Assembly: GCA_903813345.2 (NCBI GenBank)
Contig: CAIIXF020000001.1
Coordinates: 24,353,915 to 24,417,914 of the forward strand
Direction: 5' to 3'
DNA length: 64,000 nt
Source: Owenia fusiformis
Taxonomy: Eukaryota; Annelida; Polychaeta; Sabellida; Oweniidae
The position numbers and the translations under genes were made by a program. The notes beneath the pieces were generated by a model, which was not told where the DNA came from, searched no databases, and worked only from the letters and a program-made list of their open reading frames with translations. Below, piece by piece: positions 12,013 to 23,060 of the stretch (its first letter is position 1; each line of letters opens with the position of its first letter).

Positions 12013-12305
12013 ATCATTGCTCAAATCTAGAGGAGTGTTGTTGCATCTTCGGTTTGGTGTTGTTGCATCAATAGTGAGGAACTAAAACCGTGAACTTATT
12101 GCTTCTTGGTGATGGTATATGTATACTAATGACAGTTTCTTTAAATATAGATCGTGCGCTAACTGTACATGTATGGTTATTGAGCAACTCGTCCTAGAAA
12201 TGGGTTTAATTGGGGAAACAAAATATCGTACGAAAATCTATCACCGGAAGTCTGGCCATCTTGATGCAACAACACGGTGTTGTTGCATCACGATACTCCC
12301 CAGTG

Positions 12306-12435
12306 TTCTCTGCTTGTCTTAGATTCTTTCATGAATGAGAGGGAACTTAACATTATACATAAAAACCAGAAATCATCTCCTCCAAATAGCATACAAACCA
12401 GAAACCATCCCCTCCAAATGTTTTCTCTGCTTGTC
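12306..12435. repeat. Satellite array, right part
   Basis: Resumption of the 8.0-kb array after the 3.5-kb insertion, starting with the TTCTCT target copy. It ends against the zinc-finger exon at about 12440. Confidence 0.85.
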
Positions 12436-12449
12436 TTAGATCCTTTCAT

Positions 12450-12612
12450 AAATTGAATAGGATGATTGGCAAACTATCCTTGTGCTTGTAGGATTTATTG
12501 CATCCGGGACAAGTCAATGATGCACTGTCCTTATGCATGGCAACATGCCTTCTAAGTTGCCAACCAGTTTTCTATTCCTCCGAACATATCGAACATATGT
12601 GTACACTTTGTC
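12450..12612 (-). pseudogene. C2H2 zinc-finger exon of the minus-strand YR gene
   Basis: One frame on the - strand reads CSIC, eight residues interrupted by TAG, WQLRRHVAMH, then TCPGCNKSYKHKDSLP. These are two fingers: C-x2-C-x12-H-x3-H, then the start of a second. The second aligns with CPTCLNKYKGLP in copy 2 and CPSCYKKYRDLP at 56.77 kb. It stops after Leu-Pro, exactly where copy 1 at 1.69 kb resumes with RQADFKDPNYK, and satellite DNA fills the gap. A likely acceptor (TTCCAG) sits at 12613-12615. One internal stop shows decay. It is probably the displaced 5' half of the exon whose 3' half is copy 1. Confidence 0.6.
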
Positions 12613-12903
12613 CTGGAATAACAAGGAAACAATTTTTGAACAAAGCATTAACTTAGTGAAGAGATACAGACATTCAATCAATTTAACATCACTTCTTGTT
12701 GGTAGCATGCTAGCAACCATCAATTCACAATGGTCACCAGGAGAAAATATGGCTGGTTTCTATCTTTGAGATCTGCATTTTTAATGTCAGTTAGGGTCCT
12801 ATATCACTACACAGTGTCCACATCATGCAGTTCATTACTATTAATGAATTATTTCAATAGTTTATCAATAAGCATTTCAGAAGAATATACTTAAGTAGTA
12901 ATT

Positions 12904-13095
12904 CAGGCCCGTAACGGGGGAGGGGAGTTCGAGCAAACCCCCCTTGCCAAAAAAACTTTCAAAATCATGCAGTTTTTCACCATTCTGAGCACTTTTTAAG
13001 TGATTTTGGCCACTTTTGGACCAAAATTGTCATAAGTGAACTCCCCTGGAATTTAAAAAAAGTGAACCCCTTGGCAAATCCTGGCTATGGGCCTG
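12904..13095. mobile_element. MITE with CAGGCCCGTA ends
   Basis: The left end CAGGCCCGTAAC and the right end TATGGGCCTG are inverted. TAATT flanks both sides (12899-12903 and 13096-13100). Same terminal family as 5174-5354. Non-coding. Confidence 0.75.
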
Positions 13096-13107
13096 TAATT
13101 TAAGGTC

Positions 13108-13159
13108 CTACTTCTTCTTCCTCTTGCCATTCTTCATCATCATCATATTTAATTACTCT
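13108..13159 (-). CDS. Possible acidic exon of the minus-strand YR gene
   Basis: After a good acceptor (TTGTTTTTACAG, on the - strand just above 13159) the frame reads RVIKYDDDEEWQEEEEVG. That strongly acidic run looks coding rather than random. Upstream of the zinc-finger exon on the same strand, it could be an earlier exon of the same gene. No clean donor is visible because a MITE inserted at 12904-13100. Weak evidence. Confidence 0.3.
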
Positions 13160-13189
13160 CTGTAAAAACAATGTGATTCTAAAATGATT

Positions 13190-14163
13190 AACCCCTTCCC
13201 ATACATGAATCTTCATGGTCAGCCAGCGACTATATCAATTCGGGGGTTCCCCAAGGGCCCATCTTAGGACCTTTGCTATTTTTAGTTTACATAAACGATT
13301 TACCTGATAATATTTTAAGCAAGTGTTTTCTGTATGCAGATGACACTTCTCTTTATCAGCCCTTCAGCCATGATAATATGCCTGATTGTATAAACACCCT
13401 CCAATCTGATCTAAATTCTATAAACAATTGATCTGATAAATGGCAATTAAAATTCAAACCCTCTAAAAGTGATGATTTGACATTTAGTAGTCCAAAATAG
13501 AATGAAATAATAACCCCTGACCTAAAATTGGGAACTGAATCTATACCAAGGTGTGTTTCACATAAACACCTTGGCTTTATTTTTGACTCCACATTATCTT
13601 TCAATCCTCACATTACCCAGCTTGCAAAGAAAATTGATAAGCTTTTAAATCCACTTAAAGCATAAAGTAAAAACTTAGTGGAAACCATCTAAATCTTATG
13701 TTCAAATCTTTTATCTTACCACATTTTGATTTTTGCGACATTCTCTATGGATGTGCAGATATTTCCAAATTAAAACGCATTGACCAACTCTACTTCAAGG
13801 CAGCTCTGATTTGTAGTGGAACTATACATGGGTCATCTTCTGAAAAGGTGCTCAATATTCTAAATTGGCTTAAACTAGAGACGAGGAGGAAGTTTCATTG
13901 ACTGACCCTCATGTTCAATATCCAAAATCAGAAAGTTCCTTCATACGTTCAAAACATATTTGATAAATATAAGAGACAACAACCTCCTCTCTATTTGAGA
14001 AATCCAACTGAATTTGTCTTGCCTGTTAAAAGATCTGTGATATTTAAAGAACACATGCATTTTTACAGCTATCTCAGAATGGAACAAACTACCCCAACAA
14101 CTCCAAGAGATAGACAACTTAAGTACTTTCAAATCCAAATTGTCACTTGTATAAATAAAACAT
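13190..14163 (+). pseudogene. Non-LTR retrotransposon reverse transcriptase, 3' remnant
   Basis: RNA-templated DNA synthesis enzyme of a LINE. In order: [20 protein letters not shown], the catalytic box [10 protein letters not shown] (about 13330), WQLKFKPSKS, HKHLGFIFDSTLSF, then in another frame SFILPHFDFCDILY, LKRIDQLYFKAALICSG, LNWLKLETRRKFH and a C-terminal stretch to 14163. This order is the palm, thumb and C-terminal region of Jockey/CR1-like LINEs. Several in-frame stops and at least two frameshifts make it dead, and the endonuclease part is missing (5' truncation, usual for LINEs). It ends in an A-rich tail (aaaaaagtaaaaaaaaataa). Confidence 0.88.
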
Positions 14164-14433
14164 GATAAATAAAAAAGTAAAAAAAAATAAAAAATACATT
14201 TATCAACATCATATTAGTAATATTGCCTCTTCATAACATAATAATTAAGTTCATTCAAATTAGTACAACAATAATAACATTTCTGCAATCTTGATATAAA
14301 AGATTTATAGAATGAACACATACTGAACGCAGAGATCAGGATAGTTGAAAAAAACTTGTTAGCCATTGTGGCTAATTCTTACAAATAAAATTTAGCCAAC
14401 CAAAATATGAATTAGCCATTTTGACCGAAAAAA

Positions 14434-14590
14434 TTAAACACTTTTCGTACTTTTACTGTAGGTTTCACAGCTAGTACAGAATAATTTCTCACGCCGGTGA
14501 AGCAGCCTTGGCCTCCCACGGGCCCATTCCTCACAGAATTTGCGTTTAAGATTGTTAGTCATTTTTATGGCATTTTTGAAGGACACAACT
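14434..14590 (-). pseudogene. Possible N-terminal TTF-type zinc finger of a hAT-like transposase
   Basis: The - strand frame reads LKRKFCEEWARGRPRLLHRR then EKLFCTSCETYSKS. The pattern of Arg/Lys-F-x2-E-W, a short spacer and FCxxC resembles the TTF-type finger at the start of hAT-like transposases and their host derivatives (ZMYM6/KIAA1586-like proteins). The frame continues only into non-coding sequence, so it is a fragment. It cannot belong to the hAT C-terminus at 22.4 kb, because the order on this strand would be wrong. Confidence 0.35.
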
Positions 14591-14637
14591 ACCCCGGAGT
14601 GAATATACAGATACATGTACATGATGACGCGCCACAA

Positions 14638-15050
14638 TACTGATAGAGTTCTACTGTGAAATAGCATAGTGTGTAAAATTAATATATGTTGTGTTATGAG
14701 TGTCCAGAAATCTACTTTTCCGAAAAAACTTTTCTTCTGAAAAGTCATTCAATTTCAACATTTATGAAGTGTTGTTTGGTGAGTAAACCGTAAAAAGGGA
14801 ATTCGCCATAACTGCAAAATACCTTTACATATTTTTCGCCACCTCTTTCGAAAATTGCGAATGTCGAATGTCTACCGTGATCTATGCTGAACGTATTACA
14901 TGTATATTGACCCCTTGTTAGATATGCTGAACAATAATGGGTGTAAAATGTTTAGGGTAACAATAGGTGCTCTAGGATATGCTGATGATTTAGTGGCCCT
15001 TGGACTCCTCAGAAGAAGTTTACAAGATTTTTCAAAAAACTTGGGCATGG
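14638..15050 (+). repeat. 400-bp direct repeat, left copy, with RT fragment
   Basis: Nearly the same sequence recurs at 18484-18878 in the same orientation. From 14909 to 15043 it encodes LLDMLNN, then TIGALGYADDLVALGLL, a second reverse-transcriptase YADD box unrelated in detail to the LINE at 13.3 kb. Only this motif survives; it is a fossil fragment. Confidence 0.75.
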
Positions 15051-15059
15051 CTCCTTTAG

Positions 15060-15300
15060 ATAACAATCTTAAATAACTTCTGTTATGTCACTCCAATCAT
15101 GTTCATACTTTCAGAGACTATGTATATACATATAGTGAGTTGATATAGCAAGTCTGATCATGTTTGGTTCAATGGCCATGGAAACGTGCATGCAAACAAT
15201 TGTAGCTATTTCAGATTAACAAGTAACTGCTAATCTCTTAAACCAATCAAAATAAAGTTGTGTTTAAAACCCTTTTTGGTCAATAAAACAACATGATTTA
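15060..15300. repeat. Left arm of a long inverted repeat
   Basis: This is the reverse complement of 17690-17945: ctttcagagactatgtatat and gcaagtctgatcatg here, mirrored there. With the right arm it encloses the 15.5-17.6 kb MITEs and pseudogene. Confidence 0.75.
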
Positions 15301-15521
15301 GATGATTAATTGGTAATTGGTTGCTATTGTAACACAGATGAATGGCATTGTTCTTTGTGAATATGCTTGTTTGGCTTGTGTGGAGATGGTAGATAGATAT
15401 ATACGTAGTTCATTTAGATTAATTTCTGTATTGTTCACAGTTTTTCTTTAAGATACTATTTTAATTTCTACGATATAGTCATATTTACAACATCATATTA
15501 TGTCCTTATTTAATTTAACTA

Positions 15522-16060
15522 CAGGGTGTCCCAAAAGTATGCCCCCACCGGGGCCCCCACTATCTAGACATATACCAATGTCTTCATAGTATGTGTCCTT
15601 AATCATTTTAAAACTCATCCAAAGTTACATTGATTTGTGTCCCTAGGTCATGTTAACAGCAGCAATGTTTTTCATATATGACCCTTAACACGCTTCAAAT
15701 AGGGATGTGGCATTTTGTAATCCTCATAAAATTTTGTTAAGCCATTTTAGAAGAATTTCATTGGAGTATCTACCCTCAATGTCCTCTTTTTAGAACTCAA
15801 CATCCATCCTATCTTCGTCAATAGCACCTATATTAATGGTCACATTCAGGTCAGAGCTGTTTCCAGGATACTGAAATGAACTATATTTTTGGCCAAACAT
15901 TAAGTTTTGAAATGCCTGTTACTTTTTACCATTTGTGAGTTGAACCTGATACTTGGCAAATCAATGTAACTTTGGATAAGCTTTAAATGATATATGACAC
16001 ATACCATGGAGACATTGTATATGTCTGCCTAGAGGGGGGGCATACTTTGGGGACACCCTG
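15522..16060. mobile_element. mariner/Tc1-type MITE
   Basis: TIRs of about 25 bp begin CAGGGTGTCCCAAAAGTATG at 15522 and are mirrored at the right end. TA flanks both sides (15520-15521 and 16061-16062). 539 bp; non-coding. Confidence 0.9.
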
Positions 16061-16069
16061 TACATATTA

Positions 16070-16650
16070 GTATGGTGGGGAAGTTAGAAACATTGTTCTG
16101 TATGTCTTCACAGCCTGCTGTTTCGATTTGCATCACCTCAGTGTAGGCCAGACAATGTCCATTACGATTCATTAATGTAACAATGTCGGCAATACCTGTG
16201 AGATGGTGTCGTGTCTGGGCTAGTAAATAATGTTTTGGTATCTGAAATGAATCTGAATGATCCATTTGAAGTTGCGAGACAAATTTCTTGTGCAATAGAA
16301 TGCAGCAGCCGCTGTTGTTTCTCATTTAATATCTTGTTCTCATTGCGCTGGAGGAGATTCATTAAAAATTCCTTAGGAACATTTGGTATGAATTCTGATG
16401 TTCTTGGGGGCCAATTAAATGAGGGGTATTTTGTTTTGGCATTTAATATGATGCGTCTTAGATGCGACCCAGCATTGGTCAATAGTTTTTTTTTTCTGAA
16501 TTGATATTCTTATGAAAAGCCTCTGCAATAGATTTTTCGGAGATGCCCCTTAAATTGCCAAATACAAGTTCATTTTTCAATGAAGATTCTTTTGGGCGAT
16601 AGAAATTGAGTTTATTCCCCAAAATGAATACTAAGTCCACTTTTGAAGTT
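16070..16650 (-). pseudogene. Fragment of an uncharacterised repeat-associated protein
   Basis: Minus-strand coding sequence in two frames: NFYRPKESSLKNELVFGN, then SFNWPPRTSEFIP, LLHSIAQEICLATSNGSF, and after a frameshift near 16270 HYLLAQTRHHLTGIADIVTL and NRNGHCLAYTEV. I recognise the pattern (PPR/PP motif, SIAQD-like, hLTG, NRxGHCxSY) from multicopy proteins of unknown function in marine animals, but cannot name the family. It abuts the right end of the 15.5-kb MITE. Frameshifted and partial. Confidence 0.6.
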
Positions 16651-17088
16651 ATCTAACCTTCTGTACTTTGGTGTAGGTTTGGTTGTGCACTCATATGTGT
16701 TTGGGACATATTGTGAAGAGAGTCTAATGTAACAATTATGGGACCACCAGTCAACACCGTTTCATCTATATATTTTCAAATAAATGTGAATGATAAATCA
16801 ATTACTTTATCACATGTATTTGTGTGTTGGCGTTTACTGGCCAGGTAATATTTTCTGCATGAATTATGGTACATTGCTTATGCAGAAACTATACAACGTC
16901 CACCTATTTTTGCATACAGCTCCCAGTCTTATTCAATGACTGCATTCAATATAGACGTTGATGCAGTATCAGTTTGACGTTTTGCTAGAGTTTCTCTTGT
17001 ATTTCCCTTTTGGTATTTCTTTTATTTATCACAAAACAGGTACAATTGCTATAGAAGGCTGAATGTGTTAAGATCTATCAATATCACA

Positions 17089-17601
17089 CCGGAATAGCCT
17101 GACTACGGTAAAGTCAGATACCGTTGTCACAAATGACGGACATAACCATCGCTTCAACTGTCTAATCACTTGGTCTTCATTTCATGGGATTTTATCGCCG
17201 CTAATTCCGTGCATGCATTAAGCTCTTGTGATAATGTATAATATGAAATCCCATTTTCCATCAAATTGGGTCGTGACTCACCACAATATAGCATCTTCGA
17301 TATTGTCAATGACAACGGAATCTGAATTTGAGTAATTTAGAAAGACAACGGTATTTGGTAATAATTACAATGTCCGTTGTCCCATCACTCATTTTGGTCA
17401 AAATTAAAGACTTTAGTTCGATGGTAGAACATTATTAACCGTACAATGAGTATTAAGACACTTTGATTGATTGTTGTTCCAAAGGAATTTAGTCTAGGTG
17501 CTCTATTAAACCTACAGTTCATGAAAATCTAATTGAAGCGACGGTTATGTCCGCCATTTGTGACAACATTATCTGACTTTACCGTTGTCAGGCTATTCCG
17601 G
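17089..17601. mobile_element. MITE with about 65-bp TIRs
   Basis: The left arm starts CCGGAATAGCCTGAC and includes gacggacataacc. The right arm is its mirror (17535-17601). I could not define a clear target duplication. Non-coding, about 510 bp. Confidence 0.8.
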
Positions 17602-17639
17602 AGTGAATATAAGAACACAGAGTAGTTTCTGTTTATTAA

Positions 17640-18305
17640 TTAACCATGAGTTGATATCATTGACTAATAGATGATTTCAGTCATGTTTTCTTAAAACCAA
17701 CTCCTATAATATGTTTTCAAAAAAAACTTTTTATTGATTGGTACAATCTGGAACTATGTGTAGATTTATCCAATACTTGTTTATACTTCTTTATAAGTAA
17801 GTTGTGTTTCCATGGCAATCATTTCACCAATCATGATCAGACTTGCTATACCAACTAACTATATATACATATATACTCTCTGAAAGTATGAATGTGATTG
17901 GAGGTACATAATATGAATTACTCAAGATAGTTACTTAAAAGTGCCACGCCCACTTTTGAGCAATGTGAATGGTAGTCACCAAATAGAGTTATGGACTAGA
18001 GTCATAGATATCATTCAATTAATCATTTTAATCATGTTATTTCATTGAAACCTCCTTAAATATGTTTTTAAAGTCAACTTCATGCTGATTGGTGCAACCC
18101 AAAGAGATTAGTAGTCGTTTACCTTTTAAAGAACTGGTGGATTTATGCAAAATATTTACAATTTTTCGCACTTAAGTTGTGTTGCCATGGCAACCACTTG
18201 ACCAAGCATGATCAAACTTGTCATGGGAACTTTTTATATATAGATACATACTCCCCAGAAATATAAATTTGATTGGAGATATATAACATAAATTATTGAT
18301 GCTTA
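17640..18305. repeat. Right inverted arm plus a diverged tandem copy
   Basis: Two diverged direct copies (about 17640-17960 and 18000-18300) share gttgtgtttccatggcaa, atgatcagacttg and the tatatacata stretch. The first is the mirror of 15060-15300. Non-coding. Confidence 0.65.
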
Positions 18306-18483
18306 TCGTATTACCCCCTCATAAAAGTAGCAAGGAGGGTATAAATGGCAATTATTCGAAGAGGCTGAAAAACTAGACCCTATTATTTTCAAAATCAATG
18401 AGAAATGATAAACTACAAATAATTAACATAATTACAAAAATGCAATAGTGTGAGTAAAAAAGTGGTCCGAGCTCATCCACTAT

Positions 18484-18878
18484 GATAGAGTTCTACTGTG
18501 AAATAGCATAGTGTAAAATTAATATATGTCGCGTCATGAGTGACCAGAAATCTACTTTTCCGAAAAACTTTTCTTCTGAAAAGTCGTTCAAATTCAACAT
18601 TTATGAAGTTGTTTGGTGAGTAAACTGTAAAAAAGGGAATTCGCCATAACTGCGAAATACCTTAACATATTTTTCGCCACCTCTTTCAAAAATTTGCGAA
18701 TGTCTACCGTGATCTCTGCTGAACGTATTACATGTATATTGACCCCTTGTTAGATATGCTGAACAATTATGGGTGTAAAATGTTTCGGGTAACAATTATA
18801 GGTGCTCTAGGATATGCTGATGATTTAGTGGCCCTTGGACTCCTCAGAAGAAGGTTACAAGATTTTTCAAAAAACTTG
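18484..18878 (+). repeat. 400-bp direct repeat, right copy, with RT fragment
   Basis: Partner of 14638-15050. The YADD frame is present at 18741-18878 with one 3-base insertion before GALGYADD. Downstream (18880-18980) is a short degenerate tandem repeat around gattttgaaaaa. Confidence 0.75.
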
Positions 18879-19069
18879 TTTTGCGGAAGATTTTGAAAAA
18901 TGTGGTAGTTTTAAGGTAGATTTGAAAAAATACGGTAGTTTTTTAGAAGATTTTGAAAAAGGTGGTAGATTAAAAAAAGTATGTTTTTCTAACACAGCAT
19001 TGATGGAACTCTTTCATAAACAATTTGAGCACATCTGTGCTTTTATAACTGCATTAGAACCTGTGGTAG

Positions 19070-19117
19070 TTGATGCAAAAACACCGTGTTTTTGCATCAC
19101 AAAACTCCCAAGTGTGT
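19070..19117. mobile_element. Solo right end related to the 3.5-kb hairpin element
   Basis: The palindrome gatgcaaaaacaccgtgttt and its mirror are followed by cacaaaactcccaagtg. This matches the right tip of the 8.8-12.3 kb element with a few changes (tcacgatactccccagtg there). No partner left end is visible, so it is a diverged, truncated relative. Confidence 0.6.
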
Positions 19118-19743
19118 TGACTACACACCAGCTTACAAACCAGCTTACTTATATAAGTACGCAATAACCACTGTCACAGACCTACTGACACCTATTTATT
19201 TTCTGGTTGGTAATGGAATATTACAGGGGCAATACGGGCAGACTTCAAATTTTCAGAATTTCCAAATAATAACAGTAGGTTTTATGGTAGATTCCCCTAA
19301 AAATAGGGTAGGTTGTCAGATATGCTATGTTATGCTAATTTGCAAGCCCCCACCCCTCAAAAGCACCCGCCCTGGGAAAAAAATTCACACTCAAAAAAAT
19401 CACACATTAATTTCAGGTATAGCCTTGGATGACCCTTTTTTTGAATATATGAATTTTTAGCTTAGAAATTAGATATTTAAAATATTGTGGTCAGCTTTGA
19501 TCCATGTAACAAGTATTTTTAGATAAAAAAACATTTGAGTTGAAAACTTAACCCTAGAGTCCCTTAAGGGGTGAGGGGTTAATACCCCCCCCCCTCATAG
19601 AGTGTAGCTGCTTCTAGGGATATAGTAAACAGAGTAGTAATTAATTTGTTCGATTATATCTAATTTATTATTATTCGAAGACATTTATTATGTGATATAG
19701 CATTTTTACTTTTTCACATCCATATGCTAGATGTTATGTTTTA

Positions 19744-20725
19744 CGAGGGGGGATTCATAAGTAGTGGGACAAATGCTATAATTTCACTTATATCAACCAG
19801 ATTTTAGTCAAATTTGGAACACAGAACCACAAACATGTGATAATCATTGTGTCAAAAGGTTACACCCAACTTCAGTAAAGTGAGAGTTCCAATCATAACG
19901 TCACAACAGGGTCCACGGAGCACATTGTTTGTCACTAATTGCTAGTTAACTGATATTCAGAACGTGATCTAATCCGTGACTTCTAGCGAGTCCTTTAGTA
20001 GAGCACATCAATTCTGTGCAAGACTATTGATTTCTTATCCTTCTGGTGCAATCTCACTCATCATGACAATCAATGTATTTTGGCACCTTCTCAACCATTC
20101 AAGGTATGCACCCTCAAAACCATATTTTCCAAGATTGGTCATCTCGGCTCTCACAGCATATTCAGAATACATATACAGAATACCACCTATATACTGTAGA
20201 TTTTTTACATCTTCTTTCCAATAGACTTCCAACAAAACTATAGGTCTCTAATACTGAAAACTTCTCCAAAGCATTAAATTTAATCACAGCACGGATGTTT
20301 ATACGCGATTCTTGCTTTTTTCATTGCTATTTTATTCAAATTTTGCTCCATCCAAGGACTGAAAATGTCCTGGTGTCACTGCTTTGTGTGACATCACAAT
20401 AGTATGATAATGTAATATATGTTACAGTTGTAATGACTACAAGGCTTGAGACAATATGAAACCAAATATTTGAAAATAACTGTCATTTTGAGATATTTAT
20501 GAGCATATTTATGTTGATCAAGCCCTTCATTTTTTAACTGCTCCGTTAACCCCTACTTTTGGTTACCATAGCAATCGTTGTTGCTAGGGAACAAAATGAA
20601 TTAAAATGAAATTTCACCAAACAATGCCTTATATCCCAGTCTGTTCATGTGCCAAATTTGGTTGAGATATGTACACAGGGACTTGCTGCCTCAGAAAAGT
20701 CCCACTACTTATGAATCCCCCCTGG
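19744..20725. mobile_element. mariner-type element, decayed
   Basis: TIRs contain gggggattcataagtagtgg at the left and the exact mirror at the right, with TA on both sides (19742-19743 and 20726-20727). The 982-bp interior has no convincing transposase. A - strand frame (20235-20035) with GAYLEWLRRCQNTLIV might be a worn transposase C-terminus, but the match is weak. Confidence 0.85.
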
Positions 20726-20727
20726 TA

Positions 20728-22330
20728 CATTGTCAAAATACATAAAAAACATGATTTCTCCATATTTTGTTATACCCCTACTGTAGTTGTTGTCTCCTTA
20801 TACAAATTGTTATGATGGATTATCAAATTATAAAACAATACACTCAACTTGTCAACAATAGGCAATAGTAATTATTTGGTAAAATAAGGATTATAAGGAT
20901 CATACCCCCCTGGCCTAGGGACTCTCGTAGATTAGGAACTCAAGGGTGAAAGGGTCTTGTCACACTAAAGTGAGCAGTCGTGGGTTGAATCCCCACTGGG
21001 GTAGACTGACTTTTCACATCTGATAATTCAGCCCTTAGGACAGGATTTCATTCTGAGTTTTCTTTAACTATAGCCAAACAAGTTTAAGAGGCAGTATGAA
21101 CCATTTTCCTATTTGAAACCAAAGTCAAGAGGAATCAGATTTTCCAGGCTTGACTTTCACGACAAATTCCCCTGCATTTTTATACATTTCAGAAGTCTCC
21201 AACTTATTCAGCTTCCCTTTCTGAAATTATTAATTAAATGTCCACAAGCTTTTAAAACTTTGAGACCGGATTTCTTTGTACCTACCTTACTGGTAATGTA
21301 ATATCTGCACCATCAAGAGAATGCATTGTTTTAGGTAATAATTCCTACATGTAGTTATGTCCTAATTTTACTCTATTATGGATATCATGAAAAGGTAATT
21401 AGCCCTGTAATGGAGCCTGTGCCAGTTATTTACCACAGCTGGTTAGTCTACATGCTATAGCTAATATGTATGGTTTATTGAAATACATGTAATAGTCCTA
21501 AAATTAGAATATCAGTGTCATTTGATGCTATTACAGCAGTCCCACATGTTCTGCTGAATGTAAAACAGATTGAATAAGTTTGAAAGCAGCCTCTTAAACA
21601 ATGGATTTAATAGAGGGTTTCAGTTATCTTTTTCACAGACATTATTTGAGTTCTCTCCAATAGTTCCACTTAAAACAATCTTGACATATGGCGAACCTTT
21701 ACGATGCTGCTTTATTGAATTTCTTTGTAAACTTTGAAAATTCGTCTTATATTATATTACTTGGCCAAAAGGTATTCATATTTTTAGAGCTTTTTAGTTA
21801 ATGGTGAAATTTTATATATGGATAGTTCAATAGGGGTAGTATCCATTGTTTGCATTCTTTTCAATATTTTATAGCAATGGAGATACGTAGGAGTCAAATA
21901 TGAAATCTATTCTTTGGGCTCCTGTACCAGATTTGATGGAGAAGTCAAATATAGTCAATATTGTCAGTTGAACACTAAATTGTAATCAAGAATGTATATG
22001 GATATAATATTGGAATGTGAAAATAATTCCAATAGAAGCTTCACTGCCTGTTGTTTGAATTGAACATTCCATAAAATGGCACAAGTTTCCAACAATATTT
22101 CTAAAATATGTAATCAAACTATTTGGAATTAAATCTGGTATGGCCAAAGTTAAAACTTATATTATATATCGACGAGCACTGTCTGAAAATGTTGAAAATA
22201 TCTTCCCAGATTCTGAGACTTGAAACTTCAATTATCTACAAAAAATAAAACTCAACTCACCGCTGGATGTTGAATGCTAAACTATTTTTATTCGTATAAA
22301 CTTCTCATATTATAGGTTTTGAACAGCATC
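20728..22330. other. No gene seen
   Basis: AT-rich non-coding DNA. A tRNA-like B-box stretch (cgtgggttgaatccccac at about 20988) has no matching A-box or cloverleaf that I can draw. Confidence 0.5.
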
Positions 22331-22439
22331 CTGTAAGAGTTCAAGATGCCACTGTCATAATCACTGATGTCACTAATGTCATCAGAAGCTGATTCATAGT
22401 CACTATGAGTTTCAGCATCATGATCGTTTTCATTATTCT

Positions 22440-23060
22440 TTTGGTCCCCATTCACATGACCTCACTCATATCTTCCAGAGCTTGCTCTTCTCTATCACTT
22501 GCTTCTATGACACACTTTACAATACCCTTGGTCCGCCTCCTAGTTGATCTTCTACCTTTCATCGCCATCCAAGTTTCAATAGCTTTGGTCGGGTCAAACT
22601 CGCTTACAGGTGCACTGTTGAGTTTTACATTCATAAGTCTTGATAATGATCTTGATTGGAGCCAATTCCGGGAGTATGTTTTAATCAACTTCATAACTGA
22701 GAAACCACGCTCACATTCACTGCTACTTGCTGGTAAGGAGAGGATAAGATCTATCAGCTTAGGATGTTTTCGAGTTCAGATCGATGTTTGGCATTAACTT
22801 CTTCCCATGAGAAAGGCACTGAATGGCTGAAAAGAAATAATAGTTCAAAATACTTTGCGAGAAGAAAATGTAATTCAAAAGAAAAGAAAATACTATAATG
22901 CTCATTTTCAGCCACAACAGGTTAAAATAAACATACTATTTAGTAATGCGAACTTTGAGCCAAAAAATTCTGTTTGAAGGGCATCTCTGTCGACTCCATT
23001 GGCTTCCAGTTGCTTGCTGAAGTGGTTGCTAAGTACTAACACTTCTTCACCAAAGTCTGT
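22440..23060 (-). pseudogene. hAT transposase C-terminal region
   Basis: DNA transposase of the hAT superfamily. From high to low coordinates: an exon-like piece TDFGEEVLVLSNHFSKQLEA (about 23057-22943, after a possible acceptor AATACAG), then FSWEEVNAKH after an acceptor TTTTCAG near 22828, then HPKLIDLILSLPASSSECER, GFSVMKLIKT, LNSAPVSEFDPTKAIETW and a basic tail. The CERxFS-x-MxxIKT block and FDPxxAIxxW are typical of the hAT C-terminal dimerisation region in the ZMYM6/KIAA1586-like group. A one-base shift separates WEEV from HPKL. The catalytic N-half is not visible, and mariner and MITE sequences lie upstream. A pseudogene, or a host derivative of one. Confidence 0.75.

Larger units (their letters stand above)
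8836..12305. mobile_element. 3.5-kb element with long hairpin-tipped TIRs
   Basis: Inverted repeats of about 290 bp (8836-9125 and 12013-12305) begin CACTGGGG and end CCCCAGTG. Next to each tip is a near-perfect palindrome (tgatgcaacaacaccgtgtt and its mirror). TTCTCT flanks both ends (8830-8835 and 12306-12311). Intact satellite units such as the one near 8334 read gtcttctctgcttg, so the empty site is known and the 6-bp duplication is real. Inside are tandem and inverted AT-rich repeats around gtactgttgaccgc (9468-10440) and a hAT MITE. No transposase was recognised, so it is probably non-autonomous. The superfamily is uncertain: CACTG ends suggest CACTA-like elements, but a 6-bp duplication does not fit. 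Confidence 0.85.

Noticed and set aside
20980-21010. A tRNA-like B-box, cgtgggttgaatccccac.
   Set aside because: No A-box, acceptor stem or anticodon arm can be drawn at the right distance.
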